Origin: Aphrocallistes beatrix | Lineage: Eukaryota; Porifera; Hexactinellida; Sceptrulophora; Aphrocallistidae | Direction: 5' to 3' | NCBI GenBank assembly: GCA_963281255.1 | Contig: OY725497.1 | Coordinates: forward strand, 4,022,968 to 4,086,967 | Length of the DNA: 64,000 nucleotides | Shown here: piece by piece, positions 14,000 to 25,300 of the stretch | How the letters are laid out: each line of letters begins with the position of its first letter | How positions within the stretch are numbered: the stretch's first letter is position 1 | The notes under the pieces: generated by a model | What the model was told of the DNA's origin: nothing | What the model saw: the letters and a program-made list of their open reading frames with translations, nothing else | Database searches by the model: none | Program-made: the position numbers and the translations under genes

Positions 14000-15451
14000 G
14001 GTAAATTATAGGGGAGATAACATCTCTAAATACGCCTGTCCTACTATTATAATCGATATCGCACGAAAAATTACCAAATTTGTCAATTTTAAAATTTTTG
14101 ATGAGTAATGATGACGTCACAACAAAGTGATGAGTCATCATTTTTTGATGATAGTCGCATCATATGTGAGGTATGTTAGGATGCAGATTCTATTAAAATT
14201 TCAGCCTTCTATCTCCTATAATGGCTGAGTTATGCTCGAATAACTGTTGCTTAACTTTTAAAAATGTGACAATGACGTCATAATTCCATGATGAGTCGAC
14301 ATTTTGCTCTGAGCTCAGAACTTACTGGAGCCATAGCCAAAAGACTCCCACATGCCAAAAATCAGCTTTCTGTGTCCGGCAGTTTCTTCAATCAATTCGT
14401 TAGAGAGATATATATAGATATATATAAATATACATTAATCGAGTTTTAATAGTAAGGATACTACATCTATAATTAATTGGTGCAACATAATGGAATATAT
14501 ACGTACACCATATAAGGAATGTATGTTCCAAGTTTGGTAAAGATCGGTCAAGTAGATTTCCTAAGAATGTCTATTGACGTCGTACACCATCAATGCCAAT
14601 AAAGAAATTTCTCAGTCACCAAATCACTGAGATTATCTTTTAGCAATTCAGTAAAAATCATATCGTTTAGAATTAGGTCCAGGATTATGTTAAGCACTTC
14701 TGGATTGTTTTATATCTCTAATTAGAAAAATACAATCTTCATTGATTCATCTTCTTTTCTTCTTTTCTTTGCCGATTCGTTAGTCATATTTTTCTTCCGA
14801 GTCTCCAAGTTTAAAATAGTCCCCTATCTATCTTCGCACTCATTATACTTAGTAGAATTGAATGAAGTCATATTCTAATATTTGAGTGAGCCCTGGACTC
14901 GTTTCAATATTCTGAAAGGAGCAGTTTTCATACTAGAATATATTTATTTTTTAATGTACGTTTATTGGTGAGAACCCTCATCTCTCTAGTTTGATTAAAA
15001 AAGATTAATTATGGTCTTTATTCTAAACCTGTGAATGCTGCTGATCCTAAAGACTCTCAAATTCGAATCGCCAGTGGCCCAAAAATGAATTTAGTTGTGA
15101 CTAAATTTTCTAAATTATTAGTATACGTACGTTGTAAAAAACGCTGAAAAAGTCCAGTGATGATTGAGATAGTTCTACCGCCTACAATTGCGAGGGGAGA
15201 CATTAAGCGAGGTTTTTTTAAATCGCAGTGTTTTTATTAATTGTTTAATGTGAATGTTTTTGTATAAATGAATTACAAATTTACAAATGTAGAATAGCGA
15301 GCATTTTATAAACAAGAAATGATACATGCGATACACAAAACTCCTGCGAAATAGCTGGATCTGCTCTTTAAGTATTATCATTCTTTTCTTGTGCAGCATT
15401 TGAAGCATTCTGATTGTGGCACGCATTAATCCCCATTGATAAATCCCTGAA
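14000..15451. other. Spacer with second half of the segmental duplication
   Basis: There is no gene. About 14601-14900 matches 5567-5960 and about 15238-15450 matches 6690-6908, showing that the bZIP gene was duplicated with flanking DNA and not as a processed copy. Indels separate the two matching parts. Confidence 0.55.
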
Positions 15452-15826
15452 TTACAACGTTTTGATTAAGTAGTTTGCCATTTGATTGAGAGCATTGCAC
15501 TCTAAACGCAGCTGCAGCAATTCTTCTTTTAGAAGCATTTTCTCATTTTCTAAATACTGAATTTCGATGTTCGTTGCTTCTCTTTTGACAGTATCGTAAT
15601 GCTTAGCCCTTTCGATTCTCCGAATATTTTTAATTTCACTCTTTTTCTCTTTTGGAATCTTCATCTTTTTCATTTCTCTGTTAAGGATTTTGATATCCGA
15701 GTGAACAATGTCCTTTATCAGAATCGGATATTTGCTATTAGAGAAAGTATTTTCCATTTTCTTTCGCTTATTATTATCGTCGAATCTGTTCGCTCTTATA
15801 CCTTTTGGAACCTGTTCAAAATGCAT
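15452..15826 (-). CDS. Small Maf-like bZIP protein, copy 2
   Basis: A 124-codon intronless paralogue of the gene at 6909-7283. The Maf-like segment and zipper are almost unchanged (9 differences in the last 77 residues or so), whereas the first 47 residues differ at 21 positions. This pattern suggests that the bZIP part is under selection and that the gene is functional. It keeps the five-heptad leucine zipper and the alanine in place of the invariant asparagine (RIERAKHYDTVKR). The ATG at 15826 corresponds to the second methionine of copy 1. Confidence 0.7.
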   Translation of the reverse strand: MHFEQVPKGIRANRFDDNNKRKKMENTFSNSKYPILIKDIVHSDIKILNREMKKMKIPKEKKSEIKNIRRIERAKHYDTVKREATNIEIQYLENEKMLLKEELLQLRLECNALNQMANYLIKTL

Positions 15827-15852
15827 TTTTCTTTGCTGTATCCAACCTTCAT

Positions 15853-15861
15853 GTTTATATA
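15853..15861 (-). promoter_or_regulatory. TATA box of bZIP copy 2
   Basis: TATATAAAC on the minus strand, about 30 bases upstream of the start codon, conserved with copy 1. Confidence 0.55.
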
Positions 15862-15889
15862 CTCACAATTTAATCAAGAATTCTGAATA

Positions 15890-16570
15890 GTAGCCTGAGT
15901 TCTATGACGCAGAATTGTACTGTTCATTTAGATCCATAATATAATACTTTTCATATGTTGATTGAAATTATTTCTTTTAAAATTTGAAAGTGAAGTTGGA
16001 ATTAACCTGAGGAGGTAATCTTAATTTCTAGCATTTAATAGACCACTGTATTGTATCCCAAATGTCCATTGGTCTTGCATGGAAAATGGGTTGAAGAGTA
16101 TTTCCCTGTACGTAAACACATCGGCTTAGCTCTATGATAATTTCGGCTTGATTTACTAAAATTTTTAGGAAATAATGTGGGAATTTATGTTTCCTCTAGA
16201 GTGTTTGTTTGAATCCCTTTCAAGCTATAAAGTTAAGTGCAATCGCATTAAAAAATACTTCAGTGATGACCAAGAGTGGGAGCGCTGAATTTTCGCTCCC
16301 ACTCGCACCCTACATGGAACTATAGGAGTGAGGCCGGTTATGGTTAATAGTGATTAAACTCCCCAAATGATCCCGCCCTCGAGTACCAGACTCATTCGCA
16401 CCCTTAAAAATTAATAATATACGTATAGGATGATTATAGCAGTTTAAATACTGGAAAAATGACGTGATTTTCAAGATAATTGAATATACAAACAGGATTC
16501 GATCTTCATTGAAGTACACGCGAGCGAATATTTTGCGATCTTTGGACACTACTGCTGTTTTCATATACTG
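15890..16570. other. Spacer without recognised features
   Basis: AT-rich. Frames of about 100 codons in both strands at 16310-16778 overlap one another and a MITE, and I do not regard them as genes. Confidence 0.3.
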
Positions 16571-16575
16571 TACTA

Positions 16576-16838
16576 CAGGGGGGCGGGCGACGCACCCACT
16601 CAAAAGTGGTACGGCGGAAGATTTGGCAGATATCTTCCAGTACAGATTCAAAACTAGTCCGACTACGCCGAACCAAGTATATAAAATGGTACTTAATCGT
16701 CGACTATTTTGCATAGATGTATTAAATTACAATGAGTTGTTTCATTTAGAACAGATTAGTATGGTACAGCAAAGCTGAGCCTTTCTGAAAAGTGGTACGG
16801 CGCTCGCCGCACCTGCCGGACCGAGCATACCGCCCCTG
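16576..16838. mobile_element. CAGGGG-type MITE
   Basis: Bounded by CAGGGGGGCGGG and the inverted CCGCCCCTG. Inside, AAAAGTGGTACGGCG occurs near both ends, at about 16604 and 16787. No clear target duplication. It is similar in style to the other CAGGG elements in this window. Confidence 0.6.
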
Positions 16839-18255
16839 CAGTATATTATTATGTTAATTGTATACATCGGCAGTTATTGTGAACAGGTTTAACTAGAGTT
16901 CAGTCGTCCCTTGTATACAGTATTTTTATCAATTTAGAAATTACATTTAGATTTTTATGCTGTATTAGATATAGAATATGTTTTCTTTCTTCCTAGAATA
17001 TTATGTTGCATCACACTAACCGCTAATTTCGTAAGCTAGAAATTAATATTCTACAACAATTTTCAATTTAAAATATGGAAATGAGCCAAAGCAAAGATAA
17101 AAGTTTCATAAAATGTCAAATTGAAATAACTTTTTCATGACAATACTTTTGTGCAAATGTATATTTAGCGAGAATCTTTAGTGTTATTTTTAGTGTAACA
17201 CAATGCTTTCCCTCTCAGTGTATCAGTGTAGAAATTGAATACTCTTGAAGTATTCTCACTTCAATCTGGCTACTCCCTTTCAGCATATGTTTCGACTAGC
17301 TCAGAACAAACCACTATGACTTTAGAAATCAAATAAGTTCTTAGCTCCAAATTAGCTTGCGCAGTGTAGTTGGCACACTTCTTATTATTATCATAGGGAT
17401 ATTCCAAGAAATATTATTTTGTAACCATTGAATAATTCGATACTCACTAAACTCTAGTCTTATTCATTACATGTCAAATCGATGTGCATTGCTGAAAAAT
17501 ATTTTCCCGCCCAAAGAGAAACTACGTATTAAATTCTCGAACTGAGATTTTTCAGGATTTAAAAAATGGTATGTTCCATCTCTCCTTTATCTGTTTTGAT
17601 TATCCTTACTATTAAAACTCGATTAATATATATATACAAGTATATACGTATATACACGAAAATAATTGTTCAGGTTAGAAAGTATTTATACTGCTCCAAA
17701 AATTATGGCCACTCTAGTCTTGGTGCCAATGTTTGCAAGTTTTAATCCTAAAAAATTTGTGATCGAGGAATGTATAGTAAAATATGCACATGCCTGTGGT
17801 ACGGTCAAAATCCACGGCTGATTATGTGTATTATAGATTATCATGTAATTTAGAGTGGGTCAAAATTCCATAGCTAATATTTTATAATGTTATTTGGTGC
17901 GGGTCAAAATCCCATGGCTAATATTATGCAATGTTATTTGGTGCAAGTCAAAATCCATGAAACAGGACTCTTTGCAGGGTTGAATCTCTGTCGTTAAAAT
18001 AATTCAGTGGGGCTGTGATTCCAAGGTTAATGAATTTCAAATCGAACTTAAATATTATCCTTACGAGATCTCACGTGTCACCTCAATATATCAAATAAGC
18101 AAGCAAAAACGGTGGCCACCAATAAACCTGGGGTACAAAATTCCTATTAGAATAGAATTATATGAGATTTTTTCAACGACAAATTTCTTCGTTATCTGAA
18201 GGTTATGATAGTTGACTGGCATAGAGAGCCGTTGTCACTCAAGTATTTGTCGTAA
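16839..18255. other. AT-rich spacer with a degenerate tandem repeat
   Basis: There is no gene. At about 17803-17965 the motif GGTCAAAATCC recurs at 17803, 17858, 17902 and 17946, with a 44-base period for the last three copies. Confidence 0.5.
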
Positions 18256-18555
18256 ATGATACTTAAGCTGCATATCTATCACCAATTGTCAATTTATGAA
18301 CCTTCCTCCTCAAAGCATACAAATACATTTATAGACAGACACAGGGATTGTTTGCTTGGATTGCAGTGCTACTGGAAACAGTTCCCGATTCCCGACCAAC
18401 GTAAACTTTATCTTACCGGGCGTATACCAGTGTCTACAAACGCTAAGCTATACATTTCAATTGCTGACACCTCTCTACCTGGTTCTCCGTTTGACCTTTC
18501 TATTCAACCTGGAATTAAGATTGTAAAAATCTTGGGTGCCCAGGCGGCCCAGTAG
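18256..18555 (+). CDS. Hypothetical protein, doubtful
   Basis: A 99-codon ATG frame I do not recognise. Its end (LYISIADTSLPGSPFDLSI) resembles the closing strands of a filamin/TRIM-type immunoglobulin repeat (..PGSPF.v.V). A complete domain is not present and no flanking exon can be joined. It may be a leftover exon or chance. Confidence 0.2.
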   Translation: MILKLHIYHQLSIYEPSSSKHTNTFIDRHRDCLLGLQCYWKQFPIPDQRKLYLTGRIPVSTNAKLYISIADTSLPGSPFDLSIQPGIKIVKILGAQAAQ

Positions 18556-18835
18556 GTTGTGAAGTTCCAAAATCATCTAAACTTGAAGAGTGCAAAATAT
18601 TACCGATGTATGTCGGTTAATGACTACCGTAGCTCCGAATCATTACACATCTGAGTCAATGATCGTAATTGCTCGAGCCACACAAAATGCTCTAGGACAT
18701 GCAAAAAAATTTTTCGACTGGCAATTTTTCGACTGGCAATTTCTTGCGAACTGGTTACTGTCTCGCCGGGGTCGGCAACCTGGCACGCGGAGTTGAAAAT
18801 ATATTTGGGTCGACATACCGACATTTATGTATATT

Positions 18836-18941
18836 CAGGGGTCGGTAACCCTAGGGATGCGTGCCACTGGCACACAAGGTCATAAATATATTGACATTAT
18901 GGTAAACTGGCACACTTCACTCAAAAGGTTGCCGGCCTCTG
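18836..18941. mobile_element. hAT-type MITE fragment
   Basis: 106 bp between CAGGGGTCGGTAACC and the inverted GGTTGCCGGCCTCTG. A second piece of the same family (GGGGTCGGCAACCTGGCACG) lies just upstream at about 18767. No perfect target duplication remains. Confidence 0.65.
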
Positions 18942-19310
18942 GTCTATCGAATGCCCAAAGATGAGTGTAACTCAATAGCTGTACTTTGAGTTTCACTCAT
19001 TCAGTTGTTTAGATAAGCGTTTTCTGCGATGGAGTCGTGATCAATTCACAAGAATTTTCACCTTCTTGAAAATGTGCTGCCTACGCAGATGTCTTTTCTT
19101 TATAGCTGGTATTTAATCTATTAGTAGAATTATGAGAAAGATTACTTGAGCACCTAGCACGTGTATAATTCTATCTATTCTTCTCCATACAATCTTTAAA
19201 ACAATACTTATTCTCTATAAGCATTACATTTTATATATATTATCACGATAGTGGAGAATTTCAAATTTCCCTCTTTATCTATTTTGTCAGCAGTTTGTTC
19301 AATTGGTTAG

Positions 19311-22300
19311 ATGTCTCGCATTATTCTCTGTGGAGCGAGTTCAGTGGGAAAGACCACACTGGCGAGTGATTGGTGCTACAAGAATAAGAACAAGAAGCCC
19401 TACGTCCAGATAACAGAGGTTGCAAGAGATGTGATGAGGGAGCATAACATCAGTCGACATGACATGGTGGTGTCTCTGAGTTCTCCAGGCAAGGACCTCT
19501 ATTTCGAACTTCAAGGGATGATTATTGAAGAGCAAAACAAGCGAGAATTCGAGCTACAAAACCAACTCTTTATATCAGATCGCGGTCCTGACCCTTTCGT
19601 CTACTGCTACCTGGAAAACCAGGAGAAAGCGATGAACATGTCTGGTTCGAAAGCATTGATGGATTGCTTTGCACGTTACAGAGAGAGCTTAGTGGTGATT
19701 GTGTGTCCACTCGACAACCAAACAGATGATGGGTACAACTATGTTCTAAGGCGAGAGGATCAGTACAAGTTCACTGATGGGTTACACGAGGTTCTACGTC
19801 ATTTCAGCATTCCATACATGTATCTAGACGAGAAAGACCGCATGCAGCGTGTTGAGAAGCTCAAGAAGGCGGTGGAGGGGGAGATCCCCATTCCCATCAG
19901 CCAGTTCATGGAACAGGACAAGTTTTGTCTGTCCTTTTACTTGGACAGAGAGTCTGCCAAGAAACAAACACACCCACTGCCTTACCTACCCCTGCCCAAG
20001 GAAGGGAAGGAAGCAAGAGTGCGAACGTTTGACCTCAATCCGAGCGAGATCATCTTGACCTGTGATCCCATGGATCGGTTCGAGACCAATAGGATGGTAG
20101 AGCGGTATGGAGAGGACAATTTCGTCTTGATACAGTTTCATCAGAAACTGCCGACCTCCTTGATAAGAGATGTGCTGCAGAAAGGTGTACAGGTGAACGG
20201 CGCGATGTACCAGTTCTTAGGCTGTAGCTCTAGCGGACTGAAAAGTAGGAAGTGCTACCTCCTGAAGGGAGATGTCAAAGATGTTGAAGAGGTTCTCTTT
20301 CAATGCGGAGATTTCTCTAAAATTAAAATGGTATCGAAGCGACTGAAGCGAATCAGTATGCTGTTCTCAGTAGCCAAGGACTCGGATGTAGAAGTACCGG
20401 ATGAAAAAGTCCTCCTCATTGACGATATTGAAACGTCAGGAGGGAATTTCACGGACGGGTGTGGGTTCGTTGGGCTTGAGCTCGCGAAACAGATCGCCCT
20501 AGGAGCTAATGCGCATGTAGAATCTCCGCAAGATAGGATTCCATGCGTGTATCAAATCAGGTTTCAAGGGTGCAAGGGGATCGTGATCAAAGACCCTGAA
20601 GTGGGAACTGATACCATCCATGTTAGAAAATCTATGCGAAAGTTCGATTCTGGTGCACGGCCTTTCCCTAATGTGTGGGTGTGTGACCACTCTCGCCCCT
20701 ACTCCTACGGACATCTAAACAAGCAGTACATCATGTTGCTGTCTGGACTAGGGATAAAGGACGAAGTGTTCTTAAAAAAGCAAGACGACTTCCTCACTGC
20801 TCTGGAGAACATGTTAATCAATCCAGAGTTTGCTGTGGCAATGTTAAACTGGAGGAACCACCCCGATATTGCCCTCAAGATAAACTCCGCTGTCGATCTC
20901 CAACAAGAGGAAGTGCAGCATTGTCTCAGAAAGTTGAGATATAAATTCATCGAGAAAATGGAGAAATTGAGTATACCCATTCTTGATTCTCGTACGTTGT
21001 TTGGTGTTTGTGATCCTAGAGGTGTGATGGAGTATGGGGAATGTTTCATTCGCATCACTGTAAACGGTGTCCCACAAACCCTTGAACCGAATACGTCGGT
21101 AACAGTTGGAAAGAACCCATGTTACCTCCTCGGAGACATTCGTGTTCTCAGAGCCGTGGACCGTCCTGAGTTGAACCATCTAGTCGACTGCATTGTATTT
21201 CCAGTAAAGGGCAAGGCACCCCATTCTGCCGAGATAGCCGGGTCAGACATGGACGGGGACCAGTACTTGGTGTGTTGGGATCAAGAACTTGTCCCCCCTT
21301 CCATGGCTGAGCCCTATGACTACCCTTCCATTGAGGCTTTTCCCTCCGATAAAGTCACCCGAGACATGATGATCGATTATTTCTCCAGACAGAAGAACAT
21401 GATGGGGAGGATCAACAATTGCTTTCAGTATTGGGCCGATCTCAAGAATCCAGGATGTTTTGAGTGCGAGCAGCTTGGTGCTTGGTTTTCCCGAAGTGTG
21501 GACTCTTCAAAAACTGGGGATGTAGTGCGAATTCCCCGCAATCTCGTCCCCCCAAGAAATCCTAATCTTGAAAACATTCCGAAGAAAGTATGGAAGGTCA
21601 TGGAAGGAATAGCGAAAGAGCGCCAAAAGAAGCTAGCAGAGGACGCTACAGACGACGCGCAAGATAACAACCAGACTGCTTGTGCGATCAGCGAGGAATT
21701 CATCAAGACCCTTCTGGATAAAAAAGACCGCAGCATTGGGGAGTACAAGCTCTTTAAACTGGTTTATAAGTGGTGCCAGGTGCAAAATATGGCGGAAGTT
21801 GATAAGTTAGATAAGCTGTGTGAACTTTCTGATCACATTAACTTTGGTCTGTTCACTAATCTGGAGAGGAAGGAAGCCATTCAACTGGGAATTCCAGCTG
21901 AGAAAGTAATGAATGCTCTGAACAAGTCGAAACTCCTCAACAGAGAAATGCTCCGACCGTTCTATCTCAACACCCCAGCTTGTGGATGGAAGTTCTTCTT
22001 CAGAGCTTCAAGTTCTGAGTTCCAATGGCCTAACTTGTACCGTGCGATATTGGACTACCCAGAGTCCATGTTAGTCCTACAACTCCCAATGGAAATCAAG
22101 CTAGCGTTCCACTTCATCGGACCCTTTGAACATGGAGAATCTATCGTTCCCGCCGGCTCTCTCGTTTCTTATTTCTTTTCCCCTCTTTTTGGCTCCAAAC
22201 TGCGTTATGTAACAGAGACGGAGTACAATCTCAATCTCACAGAGCGAGTTATTCAGTTCTATCGAGATAACGACGAAATTAATACTTTCCTGTGGTTAAA

Positions 22301-25300
22301 AAGTCTGATATTTGACAAGGAAGATCCTGACCTGGAACACTACGACAGAGTAAGCATAGACTTGACGAGGTTTGAAAGAACTATAATTAGGATAAAGAGA
22401 CACCCCCTGATCCAGAAAATGCATTTCTACTCCGCAGAGGTGTTTGTCAAGTGTGAGCGCATAGAGGAGATCGCCTACCTCGATATTCATGAATCAGATC
22501 AGCCGGTTAATCTGACCACGACGGACCTAGCCGCTTCTGAAGATTTAGAAGAGCTCCCTAGCGACGAGGAAGACATGCAGGACGACGACATCCCGAGTAC
22601 AGACCCTATCATAATGCGAGCGCCCGACCCTGGTCTGAAAGATATTGCTGAGTTGGCTAGGAAAGGAGAGTATATACAATTCTGTAACATCCTCTCTGAT
22701 GCAAATAGTGACGTGCTCGAATTGATTCAATCATCCAAGCTTTCGGACCAAGTTCTCTCTCTTCTATCTAGTATTATTGTCAAGCATTCACACAAGAATC
22801 CAAAAGCGATAAGTGACTACCTCCGCAAGATTCTGGAATCGCCTCATATCGTATTTAAATCCCCGAAAGACTTCCTTACCCTCTACTCGAGCTTAAGCAA
22901 GCTACACCTGAATGACCTGATTCAGCAGCATATTATGAGGTCACTGGACTCTCTGGTCCTAGATAACATTGCTCAATATTATCAGTGCATCTTTGATTGG
23001 GAATTGTGGTGCTTCGTTCCATTTTCTGCCTCCCTTGAATTGTTACACAAACTTTACGTGTTACAGCTTGACTTGGAGCCTAAAAAGTTGCTAGAACGCG
23101 TCGATTCTTCTGATTCTATCAGTTTGACGATACCCGATACGATTCAGGATTTAGCTCAGTCGGTTGATAAGCAACCTCCTCCAATTGAGGAGAGCGAATT
23201 GAATAAGTACAAATGCCATTTCGCGCATCTGATGCTGTTACACTTGTTAGCGGAGGCTCCAGGTCCAGAAGAGTACAATAAAGTTGCAGACAGCGAGAAC
23301 AGTGTCTGCATGCTGAGAGTGAACAATTCAGAGAATGACAGCGGCAAAGAAACTCTCGTCAACGTAGTAGAGTTAGAAGACAGCAGCGACGAAGATGAGG
23401 AAGTGAAGAACCAAGAGCCAAAGCAAGATTCGAAGCAAACTGGTGGCGTGAAAAAGGAGAAGAAAAAGAGGAAAAAGAAGAAGAAAACGGGAGTAATCAA
23501 AATTTGTTTCTCCAAAATAAACAAAGTGACATGTCGTAGTTTCACTGTTGGCTCTTTCGTGAAAATCAGACTCTTACCCAAGCCTAGTTCTACTCACTCG
23601 AACGAGCCGATAGCCTTCGGATCTCTCTCCAGAGTGTCCACCAGTCCCGCCGCCATCACTGTGGACATTCGCGAGCCTGTGCCCAAGTGTATCTTGCGGT
23701 CAGCAGAGCTGCAGGTCGGATTCTGGTGCTTGACTCTAATCGGTAACGTCACGAGCTTCAAGAGATCAACCAAATCTCTGCGCTGTTTAATCAATTCAGA
23801 GATTACCCCCATCTTGATCTCCCAGGAGGCGTTCCCTCCCACCGTCCACAAAGAGCAGTTCAAGATAGAATTGAATACAGACGCGTCGGATGCCCCGCCT
23901 GAAAAAGAGGCGAAAGATCGTGGGCCTACACACAACCCTTATCCTCTGATGGACAACTGCAACGCTTGTAAATCCCGACCCCGATTTAATCCAAGCCAGG
24001 AGGACGCTATATACTCCGCTCTCCACCAACGCATCACCTTAATACACGGACCTCCAGGAACTGGAAAAACTCACGTTGCATCAGAAATTGTGCATCAAAT
24101 GTATCATTCGATTCAGCGTAATGGTGATGGAGACGTGAAGACGAAGATTCTGGTGGCAGCAGAGACTCATAACGCGGTGGACAATCTCACACGCAAACTC
24201 CTAGGCATGAATATGCTGATTGTACGTGTCGGGAAACTGAGTCAAATCTCTAAAGACATCCACGAGCACACGCTAGACCAGCAGGTCGAAATGAAGCGAG
24301 TGGAGTTAGGCAAGGATAAGAGGGGCGAGTTCCAATCTCCCAAATTGAAGAAGGAAATCCTACATTCTGCGGATATCATAGCCGCGACTTGCACTGGTGC
24401 TGGAGACGCAGACTTGAAAGAAATTAAATTTTCCTTCATCCTCATAGATGAGGCAACTCAAGCTCTTGAGCCAGTCTCCCTAATTTCAATCGTCAAATCG
24501 TGTCAGCAATTAGTCTTGATTGGGGATCCGAACCAATTGGCGCCAATCCTGCCTAGCAAACCTGAATTGCAAAACTATTATTCGAAAGAATCGCCATCTT
24601 TCGAAACTCTTCGGGTCACACTTTTCCACCGACTTCACAAAACAATGGATTCATTATTCCTTGACGAGCAGCACCGAATGCATCCCTACATCGCCTCCTT
24701 TCCCTCCAGGGTGTTCTACCAGGGAAGGCTAAAGAATGGTGTAACGAAAAATGAACGAAGAGCGCCTTCATTGAACTTCCTCTACCCTCACAAACCGGTG
24801 GTGTTCATTGATGTTGAATCGGATGAATGTCGCATCGGTTCTTCGATTAAGAATCCAAGGGAGGCTGACGTGATTGTACACGTGGTCAAGAAGCTCTTGG
24901 CTACGACAGAATTCTCCTGGAAGGATATTGGCATCCTGACCCCGTACACTGGACAGGTAAGGTGCATCAAGGACAAGTTAGAGTTTGTCGCTAAGGTGGA
25001 GGTGTGCTCCATTGATGGTTTCCAAGGGAAGGAGAAAGAGGTGATCGTCTTTAGCACAGTGAGAAGTAATGCGAATGGTGTTTTGGGATTTACGGATGAT
25101 CAGTATAGAATTAACGTATTGCTAACTCGAGCTAAGCGGATCCTTATAGGAGTTGGGAATTATGAAACTCTTTCATACTCTGAGATATGGAAAGATTGGT
25201 TCGGAAATTATGACATCTTATCAGAAGACAAGTTCTATGAACTCAGCGAAATCAAGGATGATTCGAGAGATGCACCACCTTATCGAGACAGAAGTAGGAA

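Noticed and set aside
13890-14141. 83-codon minus-strand frame across the GC-rich repeat
   Set aside because: Coding appearance comes from the GC-rich hairpin repeat; no protein features.
16310-16778. Overlapping frames of 134 (minus) and 104 (plus) codons
   Set aside because: They overlap each other and a MITE, and neither resembles a protein family.
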